A stretch of 64,000 nucleotides of DNA from Fusobacterium mortiferum ATCC 9817. Its GTDB lineage: Bacteria > Fusobacteriota > Fusobacteriia > Fusobacteriales > Fusobacteriaceae. The notes beneath the pieces were generated by a model. That model was not told the origin of the DNA. It saw only the letters and a list, made by a program, of their open reading frames with translations, and made no database searches. Every line of letters starts with the position of its first letter. Within the stretch, counting starts at the first letter, position 1. The DNA lies in the NCBI RefSeq assembly GCF_000158195.2, contig NZ_GL987991.1:135447-199446 (forward strand), in the 5' to 3' direction. Position numbers and translations under genes: made by a program. Below are positions 17,129-25,381 of this stretch, in pieces.

Positions 17129-18760
17129 ATGAAAAAAATAGTTGCTACTCTTTTTCTTATGACATCTTTTCTATCTTTAGCTGATATAATATTGGATTCT
17201 TCTAATACTAAACCAGCTATTAATGAACCATTTAATATACAGGTAAAATTTATAAATGAAGATAAAAAAGATTATAAGATAGAGGGAATTGAAAATCTAC
17301 AAATTCTATCAAAGGGAACACAAAGCAAATATTCCTATATCAATGGGGAGAAAACTAGTGAAAAAATTGATAGTTATACAGTAATGGCTAATGAAATTAA
17401 AACTTTCCCTTTAAGTGTAAGTATCACAGGAAAAAATGAAAAATCAAATACTTTAAATATAGAGGTACAAAAAGAAAGTGTACAAAATATATCTGATGAT
17501 ATGTCAGTAGAAACTTCTATTAAAAATGGAGATAGCTTCTACTTTGGAGAAAAAATTATATATAAAGAAAACTTTTTAACAACTGTAAATATAAATTCAG
17601 TAGGATATAGTAGAGTACCTCAATTTAATGATTTTTCAGAAAAGGATATCAGTCCTGTTATTACAAAGGGAGGGTATGAACAATCATATTTTAGAGCTCC
17701 ATCTGGTAAACAAGGTCTAAAATTAGGAATTTATAGAGGAATACTACAACCTAATTCCTCTGGAGAAAAAACTATTAAATCCGGACAAATGGCAGTTACT
17801 CAAAGCACTGGAAGAAGAGATTTTTTCTTTGAGGAAACTACAGCACCTAAATACTTTGGTGGAAACAATATAAAAATAAATATTCTTCCTCTTCCAACTG
17901 ATAAACCTATGGGATTTCAAAATATAGTTGGAACTCCTAAAATAGATTACTCTTGGAATAGTGATAATATAAGCTTTGGTCAATCTATAGTATTAAATGT
18001 TAAAATATTTGGAGATGCTAACTTAGACTCATTAGAAAAAGTTATAACTACTCAATTTAATGATTTTAATATTTTTGAAAGCTTGAAATCTACAGATGAA
18101 AAAGTAGAAAATGGAAAATATTATGCTGAAAAAACTTTCGAAGTAGCTCTTATCCCTAAAAAAAGTGGAGAGCTTACTACTCCAGAGATTAAAATCCCAT
18201 ATTTTAATACTAAAGAGAAAAAATATGATTTTTTAATTATCACACCTAAAAAAATAGTTGTCAATGGAAATGGAAGTATTTCTACTACACAACCAACTCC
18301 AACTACACCTACTATCTCTAATACTACTAATAACACTATTTCAAATACTACTCAACCTTTAGAAGAGATTAAAATAGATAGTATTGGTGTGGAGGAAAAG
18401 AGTCAAAGTAAAAATAATAACCTATTAATTATAGAACTTATTACTTTGGTAATTGTTGAAGGAATAGTTATAGTATATCTTCTTACCAAAAAAGATAAAA
18501 AATCATCTTTAGATGATATTAACGCTCTAAAATCTGCTAAAGATGATAAAGAATTTTATGAAGCTTATTGCCATTTTATGAAGAGAAAATATAATTTTAG
18601 TCCTAAGGTACATCTTGAAGATAGGCTAGTTAAACTTGGATTTTCTAATGATTTTATAGAATTAAATAGAGAGCTAGAAAGTGCTTATTACAATAATACA
18701 CCAATAGATAGAAAAGATATAATTAGAAGAATAAAAAAGGAGCTAAGAAATGAAAAATAA
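17129..18760 (+). CDS. batD: BatD-like membrane protein
   Basis: 543 residues: signal peptide (residues 1-18), a long extracytoplasmic region of immunoglobulin-like beta domains, a Thr/Pro/Asn-rich linker near residues 395-430, one membrane helix around 440-462 and a cytoplasmic helical tail. This is the BatD (oxygen-tolerance) layout. Start chosen at ATG 17129 with AAAGGAG 8 bases before; the frame is open back to 17042 but that is inside batC. Last main gene of the Bat operon, overlapping the DUF4250 gene by 11 bases. Confidence 0.88.
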   Translation: MKKIVATLFLMTSFLSLADIILDSSNTKPAINEPFNIQVKFINEDKKDYKIEGIENLQILSKGTQSKYSYINGEKTSEKIDSYTVMANEIKTFPLSVSITGKNEKSNTLNIEVQKESVQNISDDMSVETSIKNGDSFYFGEKIIYKENFLTTVNINSVGYSRVPQFNDFSEKDISPVITKGGYEQSYFRAPSGKQGLKLGIYRGILQPNSSGEKTIKSGQMAVTQSTGRRDFFFEETTAPKYFGGNNIKINILPLPTDKPMGFQNIVGTPKIDYSWNSDNISFGQSIVLNVKIFGDANLDSLEKVITTQFNDFNIFESLKSTDEKVENGKYYAEKTFEVALIPKKSGELTTPEIKIPYFNTKEKKYDFLIITPKKIVVNGNGSISTTQPTPTTPTISNTTNNTISNTTQPLEEIKIDSIGVEEKSQSKNNNLLIIELITLVIVEGIVIVYLLTKKDKKSSLDDINALKSAKDDKEFYEAYCHFMKRKYNFSPKVHLEDRLVKLGFSNDFIELNRELESAYYNNTPIDRKDIIRRIKKELRNEK

Positions 18761-18941
18761 ATACTTAATGATGGATATTAATATAGCATACAGCATGTTA
18801 AATATGAGGTTGAGAGATAAATACTCCTCTCTTTCCGAACTATGTGATGATGAGGATATAGATATGGAGGAACTATTAGAAAGAATGTTATCAAAGGGAT
18901 ATAGGTATGATGAAGATAACAATCAATTTTGCTGTTTATAA
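18750..18941 (+). CDS. DUF4250-like small protein
   Basis: 63 residues with the pattern YSMLNMRLRDKYSSLSELCD followed by DIDMEELLERMLSKGYRYDEDNNQF in the C-terminal half (given as parts), which matches DUF4250 proteins of unknown function. Begins inside the end of batD with an AAGGAG site, so it is translated from the same mRNA. Confidence 0.8.
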   Translation: MKNKYLMMDINIAYSMLNMRLRDKYSSLSELCDDEDIDMEELLERMLSKGYRYDEDNNQFCCL

Positions 18942-18944
18942 AAT

Positions 18945-19449
18945 AAATAGGGGCTGTTGCAAACTCTTAAATTGAAATCAAAAAATAAAAATATTTAAAA
19001 ATACAAAAGGAAAAAAGTTTACTTCCAATCGCTAGTGCTTATGCAATGCTCATTACAGTAAATTTTTTTCCTTTTCCTTTACTCCTCTTATATCACGATT
19101 TCAATTTAAGAAATTTACTAGGAGAGAAAATAACATTCAAGAATGACGAAGATTGAGGAGAATAAATAGAGCAAAGCAATGAAATCGAACGCTAAAAAAA
19201 CTGTTTGAGTGAAACGAGTTTTCCAATAGTAGAGGAGTTTTAACGACTACTACTATTGAGATACAGAAATTTATTTTCTGTGTTACATTAAGGAAACACT
19301 GAAAGCTTTGCTTTCTGTGTCTCAAAATTCTTAAAGAGCTAAAGCTCTTAGAATTTTGGAAGCCTACTTGCTCTTTATTCTTTGAACGAAAGTCATTCTT
19401 GAATTATTTATATTTACTTTAATTTCTTAAATTACAACAACCCTTATTT
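18945..19449. repeat. Composite palindromic element with GGGCTGTTGCAA-type ends, containing repeat R2
   Basis: The left end AAATAGGGGCTGTTGCAA (from 18945) is mirrored at the right end by TTACAACAACCCTTATTT (to 19449), i.e. about 17 imperfect terminal inverted bases. Inside the left half, CTTAAATTGAAATC near 18964 pairs with GATTTCAATTTAAG near 19097, enclosing a further AT-rich hairpin. No transposase gene. The right end overlaps the last codons and stop of the alarmone synthetase gene. Looks like an old non-autonomous element into which R2 inserted. Confidence 0.6.
19135..19405. repeat. Modular palindromic repeat, copy R2 (long version)
   Basis: Ends ATTCAAGAATGACG and GTCATTCTTGAAT, with the same inner arms as R1 (AGAATAAATAGAGCAA and TTGCTCTTTATTCT). 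Where R1 has AATAAC/GTTATT, R2 has AATGAC/GTCATT, so both arms changed together. The centre carries ACTGTTTGAGTGAAACGAGTT plus three added hairpins (CAATAGTAG.../...CTACTATTG, CACTGAAAGC.../GCTTTCTGTG, CAAAATTCT.../AGAATTTTG). Confidence 0.8.
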
Positions 19450-20217
19450 AAATTTTGTGTCTAACTCTCTATTATCAACACTTTCCTCAGGTTTCAAAGT
19501 AAAATGAGATTTCATATTTTTTATAAATGTTCCCATCTCATCAGCACTTCCAACTATTCTGTTAAAAATTGCTAAATACTCAGTTATTACAGGATTATCA
19601 ACATCATATGGATATCTCATCAAATGGTCTATCTCACTCCAAGCCTCTTCAAAAACTGTTCTCACTTGAATTTCTACTAGAATTTCATCTTTCTTAGTTA
19701 CAGGTACTCCTATCAAATAGTGCACAGAACGATATCCATGATCTCTCACTATTATCTCGCAATTCATTTCAGAGATACTCTCTTGAAGTTGAATTACATT
19801 GTAATCCCCACGTCTAATATTTATTTGTGGAGTTTCTCTTATCTCCCATAGTCCCATTATTTCATGGTGTATATCTTTCCAATCATCTTTAAAAAGATGT
19901 AAAACTCTAATTCCTATTAAGTCAGTTACAATCTCTTTGTATGTTTCTAAAGATATTCCCCTATCAACATATTTTCTCCCTTTTCTAATTATTTTTTCTA
20001 TAAGATGTTTTGGTTTTTTTACTCTTCTTCTTACAGAGTGAACACTCGGAACATCTATCAGCTTAGATACAATATACTCAGCTTCCTTTTCAAGTTGAGG
20101 AACTAATGCAACATAGTTATCATAAATCTTAACAAGTTCGTCCCAGATAAGTCCAGTTGATTCAAAATACTCCTTATCTATTGAAAACTCTTTAAAAAAC
20201 TGCTCTTTATCTAACAT
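19444..20217 (-). CDS. Small alarmone synthetase (RelA/SpoT synthetase domain, RelQ/YjbM-like)
   Basis: 257 residues with a complete (p)ppGpp synthetase domain and no hydrolase, TGS or ACT domain. Recognised blocks: RRVKKPKHLIEKI near 63-75, DLIGIRVLHL near 99-108 (metal Asp), HGYRSVHYLIG at 160-170 and EIQVRTVFEEAWSEIDH at 183-199 (catalytic Glu, binding residues). It transfers pyrophosphate from ATP to GDP/GTP. Unusually it is the last gene of an operon with an unknown acidic protein and a SIR2-like protein; standard RelQ genes usually sit beside ppnK/rluD-type genes. Start has GGGGTGG. Confidence 0.9.
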   Translation of the reverse strand: MLDKEQFFKEFSIDKEYFESTGLIWDELVKIYDNYVALVPQLEKEAEYIVSKLIDVPSVHSVRRRVKKPKHLIEKIIRKGRKYVDRGISLETYKEIVTDLIGIRVLHLFKDDWKDIHHEIMGLWEIRETPQINIRRGDYNVIQLQESISEMNCEIIVRDHGYRSVHYLIGVPVTKKDEILVEIQVRTVFEEAWSEIDHLMRYPYDVDNPVITEYLAIFNRIVGSADEMGTFIKNMKSHFTLKPEESVDNRELDTKFK

Positions 20218-20244
20218 GTTAAGCTAATCCACCCCTTATATAAA

Positions 20245-21372
20245 TTACTTTTCAATCAATTCTAATCTTATTTCTACCATTTTTCTATAACCTGAAACAA
20301 TATTTTTTTCAATATTGACCTCTTTTTCAGATAATGCTCCTTTTATTGTGACATACTCTTTCAAATTATAATTAAATCCACGTATATTTAACTCATGTAT
20401 TTTTATAAAAGAAAGTTTATCTCCAGAATTGATCTCATATTTATTAGTTATTCTAAAGTTTAACCAACTGTCAATAGTAGTATTTTTATTTAAATAACTA
20501 TATAGTAAATGAAGTGTGTAAAATTGAAGTGAACTTTCTGAAAAGTTTCTAACCTTTGAAGTATTTACTAAATTCATACACTCTTCATATTTTTTTATAC
20601 TTTCAATGATAATCTCAAATTTTCTAGCTTGAATAGGATTTTCAAATCTAATATCTCCATATAAATCTTTTATTTGAAACGAAATTAATTCCCCTGAAAA
20701 AATATTTTTTAATATCTTTGCTACAGCCTGTACCCTAATATTTTTTAACTTACTAAAAATCTCATAGCTAAAATAATCTTCAGTTTTTCTTATGGTATTT
20801 CCATCAAATAATCCAACACTCAAAGCCAATTTAAACTCACGAGTTTTAAACTCTATCAATTTAAATTTCTTATAACCTAATATTCTAACATTTACATTTG
20901 ATAAAAGCGTCTTTCCTATATTTAAATTACAGTTGTTTAAACTGATATTTTCAATAATCTCTTCATGCATAGGAAGGTTATTCTCTTTTATAGGGAAACT
21001 ATTTAACTTCATAGAAGTGTATAAAATTTCAAGCCCTGTTTCAATTCCTCTTTCAAACGGAACTACAACCTCTTTTGAAGTTATCTCCCCATTTTCTTCT
21101 TCAACTATCTCTTCCACATTGTCAATTATATCTGTTTCAGATAAAATACCCTCTCTCTCTTCTTTTTCTTCGATATTATCAAGATTATCAATACTCTCTT
21201 CATTTCCATCAATATCTTCAGAACTCTCAATAATATCCTCTTTTTCCTCATTCAATACTGTGTTACTATCAGAAGATAAATCATAATCTAATTTCAAAGA
21301 ACTTATAATCTCATCCTTTTCTGTATTATCAGTGGTAGTACTTTTGGGATTATTTTCCTCTGATACTACCAC
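20245..21372 (-). CDS. Unknown acidic protein in the SIR2-like/alarmone synthetase operon
   Basis: 375 residues, family not recognised. Residues 1-105 are low-complexity and very acidic (runs of Glu/Asp/Ser/Asn). From about 120 on, a beta-rich then helical part without known motifs. It starts with a GTG at 21372 that overlaps the stop of the upstream SIR2-like gene by 7 bases and has no clear ribosome site of its own, so it is probably made by translational coupling. The alarmone synthetase follows 27 bases later. Confidence 0.75.
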   Translation of the reverse strand: MVVSEENNPKSTTTDNTEKDEIISSLKLDYDLSSDSNTVLNEEKEDIIESSEDIDGNEESIDNLDNIEEKEEREGILSETDIIDNVEEIVEEENGEITSKEVVVPFERGIETGLEILYTSMKLNSFPIKENNLPMHEEIIENISLNNCNLNIGKTLLSNVNVRILGYKKFKLIEFKTREFKLALSVGLFDGNTIRKTEDYFSYEIFSKLKNIRVQAVAKILKNIFSGELISFQIKDLYGDIRFENPIQARKFEIIIESIKKYEECMNLVNTSKVRNFSESSLQFYTLHLLYSYLNKNTTIDSWLNFRITNKYEINSGDKLSFIKIHELNIRGFNYNLKEYVTIKGALSEKEVNIEKNIVSGYRKMVEIRLELIEK

Positions 21373-22172
21373 ACAAACTTTTTTTCAGTTAAAACTTTAT
21401 TCTCACTTTCTGAAAGCTCCTTAAAGTAATCGATAAAGTCTTTAGTACCAGAAGTAATAAGTTTTATATTATATTTGCTGATTAACTCTGCAGACTTGCT
21501 ACTTATAATCGTAGTAGATGTTACCATATATATGCTTTGTAAATCTTTTATTGGAGTTAGTATAAAATCTAAAATATTTAATAAATCAGAGTCTTCTAAA
21601 TTTACACCAAGAAATAGAGTTGGTCTTAATGTAAACTGCTCTCTTACTTTTTGGAAAAATTCAGTATAAAAATCTAATGTTTTTAATTTTCTAATATCTT
21701 GACTAGAGATAAAAACTGTTCCTATACTTGCAATATCTCCTAAAAATTTATAATAACCAATTTTATTATCAGATATCTCTTTCATTTCATAAGGTGTAAT
21801 TTTTTCAATTTTATCAGAAAAATTATTCTCTAAAATACCATCAAAATTTATTGTAAAAATAGTTTCAAAGTACTTTGAATTAATAATATTTCTATAAACC
21901 TCTAAATCAATATTATATCTGTATTCAAAATTTTCCTTTATTTGTCTTACTAAGTTTTTCTTTGTATCCACAACGGCATCAAGATAAGCTTGAACTACAT
22001 CAGAAAAAGAATTCATATCTTTTATATAATTCTTTGCTGAACTTCTTATTTCAGATAAAATAGCTTCTGAAATATCACTTCTAGTTGGATAGCCACATAA
22101 TTTATTTAAAAAATCCCCAGTAAAGAGATTGAATTTTTGTTCTTTTTCAAATTTATCAAAAAAACTTTTCAT
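21366..22172 (-). CDS. Degenerate SIR2-like domain protein
   Basis: 268 residues with the outline of a SIR2-like Rossmann fold: LFTGDFLNKLCGYPT at 16-30 in place of the GAGxS nucleotide loop, FTINFDGILE at 106-115 (compare TTNYD-LLE), FLGDI at 143-147 where active sirtuin-like NADases have HGD, and LFLGVNLEDSDLLNIL at 186-201 (compare G-S--D-D). The catalytic His is missing and the first loop lacks the usual GAG, so NAD hydrolysis is doubtful; a nucleotide-binding role is possible. First gene of its operon, with an AGGTGA site. Confidence 0.65.
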   Translation of the reverse strand: MKSFFDKFEKEQKFNLFTGDFLNKLCGYPTRSDISEAILSEIRSSAKNYIKDMNSFSDVVQAYLDAVVDTKKNLVRQIKENFEYRYNIDLEVYRNIINSKYFETIFTINFDGILENNFSDKIEKITPYEMKEISDNKIGYYKFLGDIASIGTVFISSQDIRKLKTLDFYTEFFQKVREQFTLRPTLFLGVNLEDSDLLNILDFILTPIKDLQSIYMVTSTTIISSKSAELISKYNIKLITSGTKDFIDYFKELSESENKVLTEKKFVW

Positions 22173-22305
22173 CTTTGTTCACCTGCCTCATAAAAAAGTA
22201 TTCACTATTAGTATAGCTTAAAAATCGTAAATACACAACAAAAAAATTAAAAAATGTCAAGATTTTTTTGAAAAAAAATGTTACAATAAATTAAGAGGTG
22301 AAATT

Positions 22306-23751
22306 ATGAATATTTTTCTTACTTTTTTTAGTGATTATATTGTTTTTACAAATATAATTTTTATGTTAATCATAGTATTATTAGAAAGAAGAAATCCATT
22401 GTTTACACTATTTTGGATAGTTCTTTTAACACTTGCACCATATGTTGGATTTATTGCCTACCTTTTCTTTGGACTTAGCTTTCGTAAAAAAAGAGTGGTT
22501 AATGAATACTATAAGTGGAAATTTTTAATTAGTAAAGAAATTATGGGATTCTCAGAACATAAAGAACTTCGTAAATGGGAGCAACTTATCTCATATGTAG
22601 AAGTTTCCTCTAAAAACAGATTGACTTCTCTTAATATAAGTGAGATTTTTACTGATGGAAATGATTTTTTTAATTCTATAATGAAAGACTTAAAAAGTGC
22701 CAAAGAGAGTATAGCTATGGAATACTACATTTTTAGAAATGATAACCTTGGTAGTAAAATAGCTGATATTTTAAAAGAGAAAGCTCAAGAAGGAGTAAAG
22801 GTTAGAGTCATAGTTGATGGTGCTGGTGGATACAGCAAAAAGATGTTAAAGAAATTAAATAAGTATGGCGTGGAAACAGGAGTATTTTTTCCTTCACACT
22901 TCCCCTTTTTTAAAATAGCTAACTTAAGAGCTAATTATAGAGACCATAGAAAGCTTTGTTTAATAGATAAGAAGTTTGGATATATTGGAGGTTTCAATAT
23001 AGGAGATGAATATCTAGGAGAAGGAAAACTAGGTTATTGGAGAGATACAGGACTTAAAATATTAGGTGAAGCTTGCTTGGAATTAGAGCAAGAGTTTTTC
23101 TTCTCTTGGAATATAGTTAAAAAAGAGAAAGTTGTATTAGATAGAGAGTATAAATATAACAGAGAGGTGCTAGAAAAATTAATTGAAACTAGGGGACGTC
23201 ATAGTGGTCATATTCAAGTAGTTAGTAGTGGACCTAATTATCAGTTTAGAACAATAAGAGATAATGCTCTAAAACTTATTATGGAAGCTCAAAAATATAT
23301 ATACATTCAAACTCCATACTTTGTTCCTGATGACAGTGTTCTAGAAGCTCTTAAGATAGCTTCACTATCTGGAGTAAAAATAAAAATTATGATACCTGAT
23401 AAGCCAGACCATTTCTTCATCTATTGGATAAATCAATATTTTGTAGGAGAGTTATTAGATTTAGGAGTAGAGGTTTATAAATATAATAAAGGTTTTATAC
23501 ACAGTAAATTAATTGTAGTAGATGATGAAGTTATTTCAACTGGCACAGCTAATTTTGATTATAGAAGTTTCTATCAAAATTTTGAAATCAATGTCAATAT
23601 CTACGAAAAAGATGTAGCTCAATCATTTAGAAAGATTTTCTTTAATGATATCAAGCATAGTACTAGATTATTAAGAAGTGAATACAGTAAAAGAAGTTAC
23701 TATATTAAATTTAAGGAGTCAGTATGTAGATTACTTGCTCCTATTATGTAA
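22306..23751 (+). CDS. cls: Cardiolipin synthase (phospholipase D family)
   Basis: 481 residues: two N-terminal membrane segments (about 10-27 and 33-57), then two phospholipase D domains with HRKLCLID and HSKLIVVD (HxKxxxxD) motifs. This is the full bacterial ClsA/ClsB layout, making cardiolipin from two phosphatidylglycerols at the inner membrane. Start has GAGGTGA. It lies divergent from the SIR2-like operon, with a shared 133-base promoter region. Confidence 0.95.
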   Translation: MNIFLTFFSDYIVFTNIIFMLIIVLLERRNPLFTLFWIVLLTLAPYVGFIAYLFFGLSFRKKRVVNEYYKWKFLISKEIMGFSEHKELRKWEQLISYVEVSSKNRLTSLNISEIFTDGNDFFNSIMKDLKSAKESIAMEYYIFRNDNLGSKIADILKEKAQEGVKVRVIVDGAGGYSKKMLKKLNKYGVETGVFFPSHFPFFKIANLRANYRDHRKLCLIDKKFGYIGGFNIGDEYLGEGKLGYWRDTGLKILGEACLELEQEFFFSWNIVKKEKVVLDREYKYNREVLEKLIETRGRHSGHIQVVSSGPNYQFRTIRDNALKLIMEAQKYIYIQTPYFVPDDSVLEALKIASLSGVKIKIMIPDKPDHFFIYWINQYFVGELLDLGVEVYKYNKGFIHSKLIVVDDEVISTGTANFDYRSFYQNFEINVNIYEKDVAQSFRKIFFNDIKHSTRLLRSEYSKRSYYIKFKESVCRLLAPIM

Positions 23752-23772
23752 TTGAAAGAAGAGTGATATACT

Positions 23773-24525
23773 ATGATAGAATTTCAAAAACTTTCTGATT
23801 TTTTCTTCCCATTTATAGAAAGTGATTTTAAATATGCTGGAAACTTTTACTATGACTTACATATTCACACTACAGCTTCAGATAGTTTTATCCAGCCAGA
23901 ATTTTTAAAAAGCTTTCTAGAGGATAAGAGATATTTAATCTCTGTAACTGACCACAATGAAATTAGAGGAGCTATCAAGTTAAAAGAGCTTGGAATTAAT
24001 AATATTCCTGGTATAGAAGTCGGTTGTGAAGATGGTTTTGAACTATTAGTTTACTTTAAAAAAATAGAGGACTTAGAGGAGTTTTATAGAAAAGAGGTAG
24101 AACAATATAGAAATATTAAGAGAATGGCTAAAACTCATAGAAATATTTATGAATATCTTGATGTGCTAAATCAATGGGAGTGTCATAAATCAATTCCACA
24201 TATCTATGGAGTTGTACAAAAAAATTTTATAAACAATAAAAAATATATCTATGATGTTATTACTAAAGTAGATTCATTAGAAACACACAACCATGCTCTT
24301 CCTATGGTAAGAAATCTACTAGCTGGAGAACTTAGAGAAAAATATAATCTTACAGCTACATTTGGAAGTGATGCTCACATTTTAAGGGAGATTGTTTCTT
24401 TTTATAAATATTCAAATATGGATTTAAATAGGAGTGAAAAGGTAATAGATTATCTATATAAAATTGGAAGTTTAAGTGGAATTGGACAAAAACATCTATT
24501 CTATATGATTAAAAGTTTAACTTAA
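23773..24525 (+). CDS. PHP-domain metal-dependent phosphoesterase
   Basis: 250 residues with DLHIHTTASD near 28-37 (metal His pair), VTDHNE near 57-62 and FGSDAHI near 196-202, the motifs of PHP-type phosphoesterases related to YciV/TrpH and histidinol phosphatase. Cytoplasmic and trinuclear-metal dependent. Follows cls by 21 bases and is likely cotranscribed. The substrate is unknown; in this family, 3',5'-nucleoside bisphosphates or short RNAs are known examples. Confidence 0.85.
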   Translation: MIEFQKLSDFFFPFIESDFKYAGNFYYDLHIHTTASDSFIQPEFLKSFLEDKRYLISVTDHNEIRGAIKLKELGINNIPGIEVGCEDGFELLVYFKKIEDLEEFYRKEVEQYRNIKRMAKTHRNIYEYLDVLNQWECHKSIPHIYGVVQKNFINNKKYIYDVITKVDSLETHNHALPMVRNLLAGELREKYNLTATFGSDAHILREIVSFYKYSNMDLNRSEKVIDYLYKIGSLSGIGQKHLFYMIKSLT

Positions 24526-24578
24526 TTGAAAAAAAGTCTTTTCAAATTTTAAATTATAGTGTATAATAGTTTGGTAAA

Positions 24579-24655
24579 GACCCCGTAGCTCAATTGGATA
24601 GAGCAATTCCCTCCTAAGGAATAGGTTGTGTGTTCAAACCACATCGGGGTCGCCA
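24579..24655 (+). tRNA. tRNA-Arg (anticodon CCT)
   Basis: Complete cloverleaf: acceptor GACCCCG/CGGGGTC, D-arm TAGCTCAATTGGATAGAGCA, anticodon stem ATTCC/GGAAT with loop CTCCTAA (anticodon CCT, reads AGG), T-arm loop GTTCAAACC, and encoded CCA (24653-24655). A likely promoter (TATAAT near 24562) lies just upstream. AGG is rare in this region compared with AGA. Confidence 0.95.
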
Positions 24656-24674
24656 TTTTTTATAGGGGGTATCA

Positions 24675-24971
24675 ATGAAACTTTATCTAACTACTATTTT
24701 ATTTTTAACTCTAATTTTAAGTAGTTGTACCTCATATACACCAGAAAAAGTAAATGCTAGATATTTAAAACTATCTAAAAATTTAGACTACCTTATGGAC
24801 GACGAGATAAATGAAAAAAAACGGGCTAGTCTTGAAAAAGATTTCTCTAACTTTTTTCAAGGTATGAAAGATTACAAAGAGAAAAATAAAGATTTAGATA
24901 CTAGATATTTAAATTACTATATAAAAGAAAGCTCTATAAAATTACAATATTTAAAAGATTTAAAAGATTAA
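24675..24971 (+). CDS. Small lipoprotein, unknown function
   Basis: 98 residues with a lipoprotein signal ending LILSSC (Cys18), followed by a short, highly charged helical region (about residues 25-95, many Lys, Asp and Glu). Start fixed by GGGGG 5-6 bases before the ATG. It lies 19 bases after the tRNA-Arg gene and may be cotranscribed with it. No family recognised; similar small helical lipoproteins are common in Fusobacteria. Confidence 0.7.
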   Translation: MKLYLTTILFLTLILSSCTSYTPEKVNARYLKLSKNLDYLMDDEINEKKRASLEKDFSNFFQGMKDYKEKNKDLDTRYLNYYIKESSIKLQYLKDLKD

Positions 24972-25008
24972 AGGAGTTATACAAAAATAGCTCCTTTTAT
25001 TTATTTTT
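24971..25008 (+). terminator. Terminator after the small lipoprotein gene
   Basis: AAGGAGTTAT (24971-24980) pairs with ATAGCTCCTT (24987-24996, one G-U pair), followed by TTTATTTATTTTTT. It overlaps the last base of the stop codon. Confidence 0.7.
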
Positions 25009-25049
25009 TGAATAGATTTTCATTTTAAAATTTTATTTCAAAATTTCTG

Positions 25050-25078
25050 TTGACAAAATATAAAAAATATTTTATCAT
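25050..25078 (+). promoter_or_regulatory. Promoter of the glycine riboswitch transcript
   Basis: Perfect TTGACA (25050-25055), 17-base spacer, TATCAT (25073-25078), about 30 bases before the first aptamer. Confidence 0.75.
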
Positions 25079-25106
25079 TAATGCTATAAGAAAATTGAAT
25101 AAAACC

Positions 25107-25276
25107 TCGGATGAAGATATAGGGAGAGAGTTAGTTTAATCTAACCGCCGACGAAGTAAATCTTTCAGGCAAATGGACCTATATTGGACGAACCTCTGGA
25201 GAGACTCGTAGAGCACCGAAGGAGCAAACCCAAGTAATTGGACTAAACTCTCAGGTAAAAGGACAGAGGAATTATG
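25107..25276 (+). ncRNA. Tandem glycine riboswitch
   Basis: Two consecutive aptamers of the gcvT type: the first holds GGGAGAGAG...CCGCCGACGAAG...TCTTTCAGGCAAATGGACC, the second CTGGAGAGACTC...GAGCACCGAAGGAGCAA...AACTCTCAGGTAAAAGGACAGAGG (quoted in fragments). The linker and order are typical of the cooperative tandem form. A terminator at 25319-25346 stands between it and the symporter gene, so it controls transcription elongation. Ligand glycine is established for this RNA class. Confidence 0.93.
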
Positions 25277-25318
25277 CAATATATATTTATTTTTTTGTAT
25301 AATTCTTTTTTGATTCCC

Positions 25319-25346
25319 AGAAGGTAGACTCTACCTTCTTTTTTTA
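25319..25346 (+). terminator. Expression-platform terminator of the glycine riboswitch
   Basis: AGAAGGTAG (25319-25327) pairs with CTACCTTCT (25331-25339), followed by TTTTTTT. It ends 35 bases before the symporter start codon. Confidence 0.8.
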
Positions 25347-25381
25347 TTCAATTTAAAAAATGGAAAACAGGAGGAATTACA

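Noticed and set aside
20933..21286. Open frame on + opposite the acidic region of 20245-21372
   Set aside because: Ser/Ile/Phe low-complexity reverse of Glu/Asp repeats, without a ribosome site.
24579..24655. tRNA-Arg as an integration site
   Set aside because: No direct repeat of its 3' end and no integrase next to it.
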